From NCBI GenBank assembly GCA_029263375.1, contig JAJCXP010000284.1, positions 1 to 41,029 of the forward strand: a stretch of DNA of 41,029 nt, in the 5' to 3' direction. Below the pieces are notes generated by a model. That model had not been told where the DNA came from and did no database searches. It was given only the letters and a program-made list of their open reading frames with translations. Shown here piece by piece: positions 7,706 through 18,547 of this stretch. A program made the translations under genes and the position numbers. This stretch comes from Acidobacteriota bacterium. GTDB lineage: Bacteria > Acidobacteriota > Thermoanaerobaculia > Multivoradales > JAHEKO01. Within the stretch, counting starts at the first letter, position 1, and every line of letters begins with the position of its first letter.

Positions 7706-8188
7706 CTACGCCAGATGCGCCCGATTCAGGGCGGCGCGCTCGGAGTCCGGATCAGAAACGGCGCTCACCGTCAGAGCGGAGTCGACGTAGCTCGTCGGCA
7801 AGCCGTGCTCGACGGCGCCGGCGAGAACCAGATCGAGGTACCAATCGTACGGCTCCAGACGGGAGTCGATCCACGAGGGCCGCGCGACGTAGGTAGCCGC
7901 GTCGACGGGACGGTCGCCGATCGTGACGACCACAGTCACCTGCTCGTAGCCCGGGCCCTCAGTAGCGTTCAGGGCGGCCAGCTCCCGTTCGTCGATCTCG
8001 AAGGCGACACCGTGGACCGTGTCTCCGGACGACGGCTCGATGGTGCACTTGGCGGAGCCGTCCACGCTGCGCTTCCTGAACCCGACCCGCCAGCCGGGAA
8101 GCACAGCCCGACCCAGCGGGCGGGCACTCGCTACCCGCCGCCGGAGACGGGCGGTGCACATGTTGGACCCGTATGCGAAGTAGATCAT
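7706..8188 (-). CDS. Gamma-glutamylcyclotransferase-like protein
   Basis: This 160-residue protein begins with the family motif FAYGSNM (residues 4-10), which binds the gamma-glutamyl group. It contains NATEGPGYE, where E77 matches the catalytic glutamate of GGCT-like enzymes. These enzymes release 5-oxoproline from gamma-glutamyl peptides or amines, or act on related cyclised products. The length and motif spacing are normal, so it should be active in the cytosol. It lies 67 bases after the amidohydrolase gene and probably heads a small operon with two membrane proteins. The exact gamma-glutamyl substrate cannot be told. Confidence 0.87.
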   Translation of the reverse strand: MIYFAYGSNMCTARLRRRVASARPLGRAVLPGWRVGFRKRSVDGSAKCTIEPSSGDTVHGVAFEIDERELAALNATEGPGYEQVTVVVTIGDRPVDAATYVARPSWIDSRLEPYDWYLDLVLAGAVEHGLPTSYVDSALTVSAVSDPDSERAALNRAHLA

Positions 8189-8255
8189 CGGCGCTCGAGC
8201 TCGGGTTCGAGGGGACTCTACCCCGTCGGGTTTCGACCCAGGGCGCCGGGGCAGA

Positions 8256-9515
8256 TCAGTCGAGAACGCGGCCTCGGAAGATGACCAGCTCCGGCTTCTC
8301 GGTGCAGCCGACGCTCTCGATCGGATCGCAGCCCAGGATCAGCAGGTCGGCTCGCTTACCCGGCTCGACCGACCCGACCTCGGCCTCCAGACCCAGGAGC
8401 CTGGCGCCGCCCATGGTCGCCGCGTAGAGCGCGGCCCGAGCGCCCAGGCCCGCCTCGGCCATCGCCGCGAGCTCGTCGTGGATCACGGACGCCGGCTCGT
8501 CCGTGCCGGCGTCGGAGTCCGTTCCGATCGCCAGCGGAGCGCCGAGCTCGTTCAACAATCCAACTACCCGGCGTCGGTTGCGCTCCCCCTGCCGCCGCAG
8601 CCTTGGATCCGCCCACGCCTCCTTGGCGACCGGCGCCGGCAGTCGGTGATCGAACCAGATCAGGGTCGGCACATTCCAGATGCCGGCGTTCACGGTCGCC
8701 CGAGCGGCTCTCGAGAGGGCCTCGTCGTCGATCTCGCCGGCTCCGAAGATCGAACGCAGATCCCGCTCGTCGAGCTCTCGCGCCGCTTCCGTGAGACTGC
8801 TCCCGACATACTCGGTCAGATGCTCGATCGAGCGCATTCCCGACACCAGCGCGTCCTCGAGGCCCACCGCAACGGGAACATGGCCGCCGACCGGCATCCG
8901 CAGCCGCCGAGCCTCCGCCATCACACCTCCGAACGCTTCTCGACCGAGAAACGAGTAGACCTTGATCCAGTCATAGCCGTCGGCGTGGAAGCGCGCCACG
9001 GCGGCTCTGCCCTCGGCGTCGGTCTCCGGCGTCGCGTAGCCGTCGCGCGGCGAGCTGAAGTTGCCCAGGGTCGGGGCGGCCACGCGCAGGGTCGGCCCGA
9101 CCAGCTCACCGGCCTCGATGCGATCCCGCCACTCGAGCAGGAAAGGGCGTCCGTTCATCTCGCGGGCGGTGGTGATTCCGGCCCGCAGGTATTCGACGAG
9201 CGCCGAGGGCTGAGCGTCCCGGAGGTGGATGTGGGCGTCGATCAGTCCGGGCATGAGGACCCGACCGCGCCCTTCGATCACTCTCGCGGTCGCCGGAATC
9301 TCGACCCGCTCGCGAGCGCCGATCGACTCGATGCGCTCGCCAGCGACCAGCACCGTCTGATCCTCGAGCAGCGGCGGCTCGCTCATGGTCAGCACCCGCA
9401 CGCCGACCAACGCGAGCCTCGGCTCCCGGGTCACGGGAGTCTCGAGGGCGGCCGCCACGACGCCGGCGAGCGTCGCAATCAGACTCAGAGTGAGCACCAG
9501 GGGATGCGTTCTCAA
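8256..9515 (-). CDS. Secreted metal-dependent amidohydrolase
   Basis: This 419-residue amidohydrolase-superfamily protein has an N-terminal signal peptide (LVLTLSLIATLAGVVAAA). Metal-site landmarks appear in the expected order: DAHIHL, the lysine in YDWIKVYSF, GGHVPVAVG, RSIEHLTEY and IGTDSDAG, followed by the C-terminal beta-sandwich signature EPGKRADLLIL. Relatives include imidazolonepropionase-like and Xaa-Pro (prolidase-type) amidohydrolases, which hydrolyse cyclic amides or dipeptides. The start is a TTG at 9515 with AAAGG three bases upstream; no ATG or GTG gives a complete signal peptide, so the TTG is accepted with some doubt. The 79-base gap before it may hold its promoter, but I see no convincing -35/-10 pair. 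Confidence 0.85.
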   Translation of the reverse strand: MRTHPLVLTLSLIATLAGVVAAALETPVTREPRLALVGVRVLTMSEPPLLEDQTVLVAGERIESIGARERVEIPATARVIEGRGRVLMPGLIDAHIHLRDAQPSALVEYLRAGITTAREMNGRPFLLEWRDRIEAGELVGPTLRVAAPTLGNFSSPRDGYATPETDAEGRAAVARFHADGYDWIKVYSFLGREAFGGVMAEARRLRMPVGGHVPVAVGLEDALVSGMRSIEHLTEYVGSSLTEAARELDERDLRSIFGAGEIDDEALSRAARATVNAGIWNVPTLIWFDHRLPAPVAKEAWADPRLRRQGERNRRRVVGLLNELGAPLAIGTDSDAGTDEPASVIHDELAAMAEAGLGARAALYAATMGGARLLGLEAEVGSVEPGKRADLLILGCDPIESVGCTEKPELVIFRGRVLD

Positions 9516-9594
9516 GTACCTTTAGGACGCTCGAGCGGCACTGCGGTTGGCACTAGCGAACGATAAAATTGAGCGACAGTCGGTACCAGACGCC

Positions 9595-10344
9595 TCACTC
9601 GAACCGGTACTGCACGAACTCCGGCTCGCCCTCGAGCGCTACGCTGTTCAGAAACTCCCAGCACTGCTCGTTGATGCTCGGGGCGCGACCGTAGTAGTCG
9701 TGGGTGTGTCCGGGAATGACACTCAGATCGATCGGGAAGCCGCGCTCCTCGAGCGCATCGTGAGTCGCCTGGACCGCCTCCACCGGGAAGAACCGGTCGT
9801 TCGTCCCCACGACGATCTTGATCGGGATCTTGCGCCTCGCCTCGTCGGCCATCGGGTACGACTCCGGGTGCAGGCGGCCAGCATGGACCGCCGCTGCGGC
9901 GAAGTAGGTAGATTCGGCTACCGCCATCTGGAGCGAGAACGAGGCGCCACCGGAGTGCCCGAAGAGGTAGACCCGGCGCGGATCGATCGACACTTCCGCT
10001 CGAACCCGTTCGACGATGTCGCGCAGCAGGTCGGGACCGTCGGCGGGCGCTATCCAAACCCTCGGATCGAGCGACTCCGGCGCCGCCACGACGACCCCCT
10101 CGCGCGCGGCGAGCTGCTGCCACCTCTCCATCAGCGACATGCCGTCGCGTCCCGAGCCGTGCAGGAGCACGAGGAGCGGCCGTGGACCGGAGCCCACCGC
10201 CGTCTCCGGAACCAGGAGCCAGTAGGTCCGCTCGCGATCCCGGTATTGGATCGAGCGCTTCTCGGGATCCGCCGCGCGCGCCGCCGAGGCGCCCATCAGC
10301 GCCAGCAACACCAACGTGATCCCAAGAATCTGCCGACCCGTCAT
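9595..10344 (-). CDS. Secreted alpha/beta-hydrolase (PHB depolymerase/feruloyl esterase-like)
   Basis: This 249-residue esterase has a signal peptide, MTGRQILGITLVLLALMGAS, with probable cleavage after ARA. LVLLHGSGRDGMS forms the oxyanion-hole region. The nucleophile is S131 in GHSGG. The acidic residue is probably the aspartate in VVGTNDRFFPV and the histidine is in IPGHTHDYY. This complete triad suggests an active enzyme secreted to the periplasm or outside. The nearest families are PHB depolymerase-like and LpqC-type esterases; the substrate is unknown. A TTG at 10398 would extend it by 18 residues, but ATG 10344 starts directly at the signal peptide and is preferred. Confidence 0.83.
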   Translation of the reverse strand: MTGRQILGITLVLLALMGASAARAADPEKRSIQYRDRERTYWLLVPETAVGSGPRPLLVLLHGSGRDGMSLMERWQQLAAREGVVVAAPESLDPRVWIAPADGPDLLRDIVERVRAEVSIDPRRVYLFGHSGGASFSLQMAVAESTYFAAAAVHAGRLHPESYPMADEARRKIPIKIVVGTNDRFFPVEAVQATHDALEERGFPIDLSVIPGHTHDYYGRAPSINEQCWEFLNSVALEGEPEFVQYRFE

Positions 10345-10412
10345 GCCGTTGCCCACATCGTGAGACGCCACTGTAGGCTCAGTCTGCGCCGGCGCCAAGC
10401 GGCGAGATGCGA

Positions 10413-12302
10413 CTACTTCCTCTTGACATAGAGATCCGTGATCGTCCCCTCGAACACCTCACTGGCGAACGCCACCGTTTCGGAGATCGTCGGATGCGGG
10501 TGGACGGTCAGGCCGATGTCGGCGGCCTCGCAGTCCATCTCTATCGCCAGCGCGATCTCGGAGATCAGGTCGCCGGCGCCGGGGCCGACGATGCCGCCTC
10601 CGAGCAGTCGTTTGGTCGCAGGATCGAACAGAAGCTTGGTGCTGCCTTCGGTGCGCCCCATGCCCTGCGCACGGCCGCTGGCCGCCCACGGAAACGCGCC
10701 GACCCCGTACTCGACGCCGTCGGTCTGGGCGGCGGTCTCGGTGAGTCCGACCCAGGCGATCTCCGGATCGGTGTAGGCGACCGACGGGATCACCCGGGCG
10801 TCGAAGTGACTGTTCTCGCCGGCGATCGCCTCGGCGGCGACCTTGCCTTCGTGGCTCGCCTTGTGGGCGAGCATCGGACCGGGCACCAGATCGCCGATCG
10901 CGAAGATGTGCGGCACGTTGGTGCGCAGTTGGGTGTCGACCACGATCCGACCGCGCTCGTCGAGCTTGACGCCGGTGGCTTCGAGCCCGATCCCATCCGA
11001 GTTCGGGCGGCGGCCGACCGACACCAGCGCACGGTCGAACTCCTCCGACTCCGGAGCGCGCTTGCCTTCGAAGAAGGCGGTCAGCTTGCCCTGGTCGCTC
11101 TCGATCTTCAGCACCTTGGTCGAGACGTGGATCTTGGCGCCGTAGCGGCGCTTGAGCCGGCGCTCGAGTGGCTTCACGAGATCGCGATCACAACCGGGGA
11201 TCAAGCCGTCGAGCAGCTCGACGACCGTGATCTTCGAGCCCAGGGCACCGTACACGGTCGCCATCTCGAGCCCGATGATGCCGCCGCCGACGATCAGCAG
11301 GCGCTCGGGAACGTCCGGCAGGGTCAGAGCGTCGGTCGAGTCCATCACCAGCGGGTCGGCCAGGGGGAGATTCGGGATCTCCACCACGCGCGAGCCGGTG
11401 GCGATGATCGCGTGCTCGAACGAGATCGTCCGGCTGCCCTCGTCGCCGACAACCTCGAGGGTGTTGGCACCCGTGAAGGTGCCGGTGCCGGTGACCACCT
11501 CGACCTGGCGTTGCTTGGCCATGCCGGCGATCCCGGAGGTCAGCCGACCGACGACCTCGTCCTTCCAGCCACGCAGGCGATCCAGATCCAGCTCCGGCTT
11601 GCCGAACGTGACGCCGTGATCGCCGAGATCAGCCGCCTCTTCGATCACGCGAGCGACGTGCAGATAGGCCTTCGAGGGGATGCAGCCGACGTTCAGGCAG
11701 ACGCCGCCGAGACTCGGGTAGCGTTCGACGAGGATCACCTTCTTGCCGAGGTCGGCCGCCCGGAAGGCCGCAGAATAGCCGCCGGGGCCGGAGCCGAGAA
11801 CCAGGACCTCGGCCTGGAGGTCGGCTTCGGCTGAGGAGTCGGGGCCGGCCGGAGCCTCCGGTGCGGTCCCGGCGTCCGCTCCGTCCGAGTCATCCTCCAC
11901 ACTCTCGGACGAATCGGCGGCCGCGTCGCTCTCTGAGCTCTTCGGCTCGTCGCCGGCCGGCGCGGGTTTCGACTCCTTCGCCGCCGCCTTGTCGGAGCCC
12001 TTCTCCTTGGAGTCCTTCTCGTCCTCGGTCTCGGCCTCCTCGGCCGCGTCATCCGCGTCATCCGCTTCGACCGCGATGATCGCAATCACGTCGCCCTCGC
12101 CCACCTTGTCGCCGACTTTGACGATGACCTTCTCGACCACCCCGGCGTGCGTGGTCGGCACGTCCATCGACGCCTTGTCGCTTTCCAACGTGACCAGACC
12201 GTCGTCGACCTTGACGCTCTCACCCGGCGCAGCCAGCACCTCGACGACGTCGACCTTCTCGTCGGTGCCGATGTCGGGGATCTTGATCTCGACCGTGCTC
12301 AT
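10413..12302 (-). CDS. lpdA: Dihydrolipoyl dehydrogenase with N-terminal lipoyl domain (E3)
   Basis: This 629-residue E3 component reoxidises dihydrolipoamide on E2, passing electrons through FAD to NAD+. The first 80 residues are a lipoyl domain with the lipoylation site K43 in LESDKASMD. A linker of about 80 residues follows, rich in acidic residues, Ser, Ala and Lys. The FAD-binding GSGPGG lies near residue 170, the redox-active disulfide C202/C207 is in GGVCLNVGCIPSK, the NAD-binding GGGIIGLE is central, and the C-terminal active-site HPHPTISE is present. It is the last gene of the aceE-aceF-lpd operon, starting 10 bases after aceF. The fused lipoyl domain is known in some bacterial E3 proteins, such as those of Neisseria and Alcaligenes. 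Confidence 0.96.
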   Translation of the reverse strand: MSTVEIKIPDIGTDEKVDVVEVLAAPGESVKVDDGLVTLESDKASMDVPTTHAGVVEKVIVKVGDKVGEGDVIAIIAVEADDADDAAEEAETEDEKDSKEKGSDKAAAKESKPAPAGDEPKSSESDAAADSSESVEDDSDGADAGTAPEAPAGPDSSAEADLQAEVLVLGSGPGGYSAAFRAADLGKKVILVERYPSLGGVCLNVGCIPSKAYLHVARVIEEAADLGDHGVTFGKPELDLDRLRGWKDEVVGRLTSGIAGMAKQRQVEVVTGTGTFTGANTLEVVGDEGSRTISFEHAIIATGSRVVEIPNLPLADPLVMDSTDALTLPDVPERLLIVGGGIIGLEMATVYGALGSKITVVELLDGLIPGCDRDLVKPLERRLKRRYGAKIHVSTKVLKIESDQGKLTAFFEGKRAPESEEFDRALVSVGRRPNSDGIGLEATGVKLDERGRIVVDTQLRTNVPHIFAIGDLVPGPMLAHKASHEGKVAAEAIAGENSHFDARVIPSVAYTDPEIAWVGLTETAAQTDGVEYGVGAFPWAASGRAQGMGRTEGSTKLLFDPATKRLLGGGIVGPGAGDLISEIALAIEMDCEAADIGLTVHPHPTISETVAFASEVFEGTITDLYVKRK

Positions 12303-12312
12303 TCGATCTCAC

Positions 12313-13695
12313 TCACAGGGCCAGCCTCCGGATATCCGAGAGCAGCGTCGCCAGGTAGGTGGTGAAGCGCACCGCGGTCGCGCCGTCGACCACGCGATGA
12401 TCGTAGGAGAGCGACAGCGGCAGGATGAGGCGCGGCACGAACTCGCTCCCCTGCCAGACCGGCGTCATCTTCGCCCGCGCCACGCCGAGGATCGCGACCT
12501 CCGGGGCGTTGATGATCGGCGAGAAGTAGGAGCCGCCGATCGAGCCCAGGCTCGAGATCGTGAACGACGCGCCCTGGATCTGATCTGGCTTCAGCTTGCC
12601 GTCGCGCGCCGCGGCGCTAATCTCACCGAGCTCGGTGGCGATCGCCAGAATCCCCTTGCGATCGACGTCCTTGATCACCGGCACCACCAGGCCGCCGGTC
12701 GTGTCGACGGCGAAGCCGAGGTGGTAGTAGCGCTTGAGCACCAGGTGGGTGTGCTCGGGGTCGAGCGAGGAGTTGAGGGTCGGGAACTCCTGAAGCGCCG
12801 CCACCACCGCCTTCATGATGAAGGCCAGCGGCGTCAGACTGATGCCCTGCGCCTTGGCCGACTCCTTCTGCTGTTTGCGGAACGCCTCGAGATCGGTGAT
12901 GTCCGCGTCGTCATTCTGGGTGACGTGCGGCAGGTTCACCCAGCTCGCGTGCAGCCTGGGGCCGGCGATCTTCTGGATCCGGGACAGCTCGATCCGCTCG
13001 GTCTCGCCGAAGCGGGAGAAGTCGACCACCGGAACCTCGGGCAGGCCGGCGCCGGCGGCCGCGGGCTCGGCCAGCGATCGCTTGACGAACGCCTGGACAT
13101 CCTCCTTGATAATGCGCGACTTGCGACCGCTGCCTCGCACCTTGGTCAGGTCGACGCCGAGCTCACGCGCAAAGCGCCTCACGGAGGGGCTGGCGTAGGC
13201 CTTGGTGAAGGCCTGAGGATCGATCGCCGGGTCGGCCCTCGGCGCGGGAGCGGCGGCAGCCCGCGGTGCGGAAGGCGCGCTGCCTGGCGCCTCCGGAGCG
13301 GACGGACTTGCCTCATTCTGGTCCGAGTCGGACGCCTGGCCAGCATCCTTCGCGGCGCTGGCATCAGCCTCGTCAGCGGACTCAGCGGCGTCGGACTCGG
13401 CAATATCTGACTCCGGCGGCGGCGATGCGGCTTCCGCCTTCTCCTCCACCTTCTCCTCCACCTCGAGCGTCAGGATCAGAGCTCCCTGCGCGACTTTGTC
13501 GCCCGCCTTCACCTTGACGTCGTGAACCTTGCCCGGGAACGGCGCCGGCACGTCCATCGTCGCCTTGTCGCTCTCGAGCGTGATCAGCGAGTCCTCCTTG
13601 GCCACCGCGTCGCCGCTCGCGACCAGCACCTCGATGACGTCGACCTCGCCGAAGTCGCCGATGTCCGGAACCAGTACCTCTTTGACAGCGCCCAT
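12313..13695 (-). CDS. aceF: Pyruvate dehydrogenase E2, dihydrolipoamide acetyltransferase
   Basis: This 460-residue E2 core protein transfers the acetyl group from lipoamide to CoA. It has one N-terminal lipoyl domain (K44 in LESDKATMD), then an Ala/Ser/Asp/Glu-rich linker and a peripheral-subunit-binding domain (about residues 170-205, SPSVRRFARELGVDL). The catalytic domain has H433 and D437 in SYDHRVVDGATAVRF. E. coli AceF has three lipoyl domains, so this is a short form; the extra lipoyl domain on E3 may compensate. ATG 13695 has an AGGAGAG ribosome-binding site. The gene lies 12 bases after aceE, and the three form one transcript. Confidence 0.96.
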   Translation of the reverse strand: MGAVKEVLVPDIGDFGEVDVIEVLVASGDAVAKEDSLITLESDKATMDVPAPFPGKVHDVKVKAGDKVAQGALILTLEVEEKVEEKAEAASPPPESDIAESDAAESADEADASAAKDAGQASDSDQNEASPSAPEAPGSAPSAPRAAAAPAPRADPAIDPQAFTKAYASPSVRRFARELGVDLTKVRGSGRKSRIIKEDVQAFVKRSLAEPAAAGAGLPEVPVVDFSRFGETERIELSRIQKIAGPRLHASWVNLPHVTQNDDADITDLEAFRKQQKESAKAQGISLTPLAFIMKAVVAALQEFPTLNSSLDPEHTHLVLKRYYHLGFAVDTTGGLVVPVIKDVDRKGILAIATELGEISAAARDGKLKPDQIQGASFTISSLGSIGGSYFSPIINAPEVAILGVARAKMTPVWQGSEFVPRLILPLSLSYDHRVVDGATAVRFTTYLATLLSDIRRLAL

Positions 13696-13707
13696 GGCTA
13701 GCTCTCC

Positions 13708-16380
<2,673 letters not shown>

Positions 16381-16427
16381 TGTCTCCTACGGCCGCTCGG
16401 GCAGGTACGCGGGGCTTTGGAAGGTTG

Positions 16428-16456
16428 ATTCTAAAGGGAAAACGATGATTGCCCAA
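16428..16456 (-). promoter_or_regulatory. Probable sigma-70-type promoter of aceE-aceF-lpd
   Basis: Reading on the minus strand, a -35-like TTGGGC (16456-16451) is separated by exactly 17 bases from a -10 TAGAAT (16433-16428), which matches TATAAT at five of six positions. Transcription would start near 16421, about 40 bases upstream of aceE. This is sequence inspection only. Confidence 0.5.
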
Positions 16457-16467
16457 ACTCGTAATCG

Positions 16468-16481
16468 AGCGAGCGTTCGCT
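16468..16481. promoter_or_regulatory. Short inverted repeat upstream of the aceE promoter
   Basis: AGCGA and TCGCT flank a four-base centre (GCGT), about 12 bases upstream of the aceE -35 element, in a locally AT-richer stretch. It could be an operator or activator site. It does not resemble the PdhR site of E. coli, and a 5-bp repeat may be chance. Confidence 0.25.
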
Positions 16482-16543
16482 TTTTAATATCGAACGGCCC
16501 ACTCCACGTCCAGCGGAGTGCTTCGTTCTCGAGTGCACTAGCT

Positions 16544-17848
16544 CTAGCCGCTGGCAGCGGCGGCGATGTCGGTGAGCGGGATCCAGCCGGCACGTATCCG
16601 GGAGGTCGACGCTTCGTCGACCTCGACCCAGGTGGCGAACAGCGAGGCACCTACTCGGGCCAGGCGGGGGAAGCCGCTGGAGCGCGACATCGTGGTTTCG
16701 CCGACTCGGCGGACCTCTCCGAGGTCGCCCTCGCGATCGATCGTGCGCAGGTTGACCGAGGCTCGCTGGCCGTCGCGGGCGAACCAGGTCACGACCCCTA
16801 CTCCCTCGCCCGCCATGGCGGCGTGGACCCGTCCCAGCGGTTGGGAATCGTCGATGATCACTTGCTTGCCGAAGGTCGCGCCGCCGTCGGTCGAGACCGC
16901 CGCGAGCACTTTCGCCCGATCTTCGGAGGCGGTGAACCAGGCGACGGTCACCAGGCCCGAGTCGGCGGCCACCGCCGGGCCGTTCACCGGGCAGCCCTCG
17001 ATGAGCCAGTCGTCCACCGCGACGGCCGCCGGCTCCGACCACGCCCCGTCGACCGCGCGGACCGAGTAGATGTCCCGGATCTCCTCATCGCTCCGATCGC
17101 GGTAGACCACGAGGGGGCCGTCCGGGGTCGGCGTGGCGTCGGTCGAGCAACACTCACAGACCCTGCTGTCCAGCAGCTCGACCGTTCCGACCGGGGCTCC
17201 GTCGGAGCCACCGACGCGCGCGGTGCGCAGGGTCATCGGGTCGTCGTGCGCCATCTCGCGGCCATCGAGCCAAAATGCCCGCAGCGCGTCCCCGTCGGGG
17301 ACCCAGGCCACGAAGCCGTGCTCGGTGTGGGTCGGGTCGTCGTTGAGCTTGCCGATCGGCTGCCAGGACGCCCCGTCATCGGTGGATCGGGCGAGGAAGA
17401 TCGAGTAGGCGAAGGTCTCGGGTGCGGTCTTGCCCAGCCAATGGGCGTAGAGGGTCCCGTCCGCCGCGCGGGCGACGCTCGGAAAGTCCGCCCAGTTGGC
17501 GAACAGCTCCTTGCTCTCGACGATCGTCACCGGCGACGACCAGGTGTCGCCGGTGAGCTTCGAGAAGCGCACGCGATGGCCGTCCGAGCGCTCGGCGCCG
17601 AGCGGCTCCAGCCAGGTCATGAGCAGGCCGCTGCCGTCGACCCAGACGTCGGGCGAGAACGCTCCTTCGGCGGCCGGGGGATCGATCGACCGCAGCTCGG
17701 CCGCTACCGGCCCGGAGCTCTCAGGCTCTGCCTCTTCGACGTTCGGCTGCGAACATCCTACGAGGGCGGCGACCGCCAGTGCGATCGCCGCGCCCAGTCG
17801 GACCGTTCGGGTTGTCCCGGTCAGCTGGCCGAGGCGATCACGCCACAT
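16544..17848 (-). CDS. BNR/sialidase-like beta-propeller lipoprotein with CECC motif
   Basis: This 434-residue lipoprotein has a hydrophobic signal and lipobox LVGC (lipid-attached C32). The body looks like a six-bladed propeller, with Asp-box-like turns such as STDDGASW (about 155-162) and STDGGATF. No sialidase active-site arginine triad can be assigned, so an enzymatic sialidase is unlikely. C231, C233 and C234 lie in SRVCECCSTDA, with a further cysteine at C286 in IEGCPVNGPAV; such clustered cysteines could bind metal or form disulfides. The gene overlaps the SOD gene by 28 bases when started at ATG 17848, and no closer start keeps the signal peptide intact. The true function is unknown. 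Confidence 0.8.
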   Translation of the reverse strand: MWRDRLGQLTGTTRTVRLGAAIALAVAALVGCSQPNVEEAEPESSGPVAAELRSIDPPAAEGAFSPDVWVDGSGLLMTWLEPLGAERSDGHRVRFSKLTGDTWSSPVTIVESKELFANWADFPSVARAADGTLYAHWLGKTAPETFAYSIFLARSTDDGASWQPIGKLNDDPTHTEHGFVAWVPDGDALRAFWLDGREMAHDDPMTLRTARVGGSDGAPVGTVELLDSRVCECCSTDATPTPDGPLVVYRDRSDEEIRDIYSVRAVDGAWSEPAAVAVDDWLIEGCPVNGPAVAADSGLVTVAWFTASEDRAKVLAAVSTDGGATFGKQVIIDDSQPLGRVHAAMAGEGVGVVTWFARDGQRASVNLRTIDREGDLGEVRRVGETTMSRSSGFPRLARVGASLFATWVEVDEASTSRIRAGWIPLTDIAAAASG

Positions 17849-18408
17849 GCGATGCGGCCGCCCGCGGCGCCGGTCGGCTGCGACTCGAGGTCGTCCGCGC
17901 CCTCGTGCAGGATCACCGCGCGACCGCCGATCGAGGTCGGCTGGCCGGCAGCCAGCGTGATCAGATCGCTGGTCAGCGAGAGCGAGCCCATGCCGTCCTC
18001 GTTGATCTCGATGTTGCCCAGGTCACCCGAATGCCTCTCGGCATCCATCGGGCCGCCGTGCGGCACGCCCGCCGGGTTGAAGTGACCGCCCGAGGAGGTG
18101 AAGTCCGCGGCGCTGCAGTCGCCGACCTCGTGAATGTGGAGCCCGTGGCTGCCCGGAGGGCCACCCAGGATCGAAGCGACCACCGTCACCGGGCCGCCCT
18201 CGGAGGGCTGGTCGAAAGTGACCCGACCGCTCACGGTTCCGCCCTCACCGGCCTGGAGATTCGCCACCGCGGAAACCATCGGTGGAGCCAGATCAGGCGC
18301 CGGTGCCGACGCCGCGTCAGGTGCGGGCGCTGCCGCCTCCTGCCCGCCGCAGCCGACCAGGGCCGATGTTCCGAGAATCAAGACAAGTCCGAGTCCGAGA
18401 TGACGCAT
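17821..18408 (-). CDS. sodC: Cu/Zn superoxide dismutase lipoprotein
   Basis: This 195-residue protein converts superoxide to hydrogen peroxide and oxygen in the periplasm. A lipoprotein signal ends ALVGC (C20), followed by an Ala/Pro-rich linker. The metal ligands are visible. Copper would bind H91 and H93 (LHIHEVGDC), H109 and H168 (ILHEGADD); zinc would bind H109, H117, H126 and D129. C98 and C188 can form the conserved disulfide. ATG 18408 has a perfect AGGAGG six bases upstream, so the longer frame to 18447 is rejected. The gene is followed by, and overlaps, the BNR lipoprotein gene, so both are probably exported together. Confidence 0.92.
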   Translation of the reverse strand: MRHLGLGLVLILGTSALVGCGGQEAAAPAPDAASAPAPDLAPPMVSAVANLQAGEGGTVSGRVTFDQPSEGGPVTVVASILGGPPGSHGLHIHEVGDCSAADFTSSGGHFNPAGVPHGGPMDAERHSGDLGNIEINEDGMGSLSLTSDLITLAAGQPTSIGGRAVILHEGADDLESQPTGAAGGRIACGVIASAS

Positions 18409-18547
18409 TACATTCCTCCTGGGTGATACTGAATCTTCGCGAAACATGGAGTCTACACCCGCGGTCCTTGGCGGCGCTTTGCTACTATCGACCGCCGCTC
18501 AGCGCTAGCCTGACGTCACTTCAAATCGAGTCCATCGGGGGAAGTTC

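Noticed and set aside
10407-11834. Plus-strand open frame opposite lpdA
   Set aside because: It mirrors the dihydrolipoyl dehydrogenase codons; no motif or ribosome-binding site supports it.
16500-16520. Hairpin (CACTCC/GGAGTG) after the BNR lipoprotein gene as a terminator
   Set aside because: The stem is six pairs with a nine-base loop and no T-tract follows on the minus strand; too weak to call.
18409-18547. Promoters in the sodC/M14 divergent region
   Set aside because: TACTAT at 18483-18488 looks like a -10 element, but no -35 lies at a suitable distance, and no good pair was found on the minus strand.
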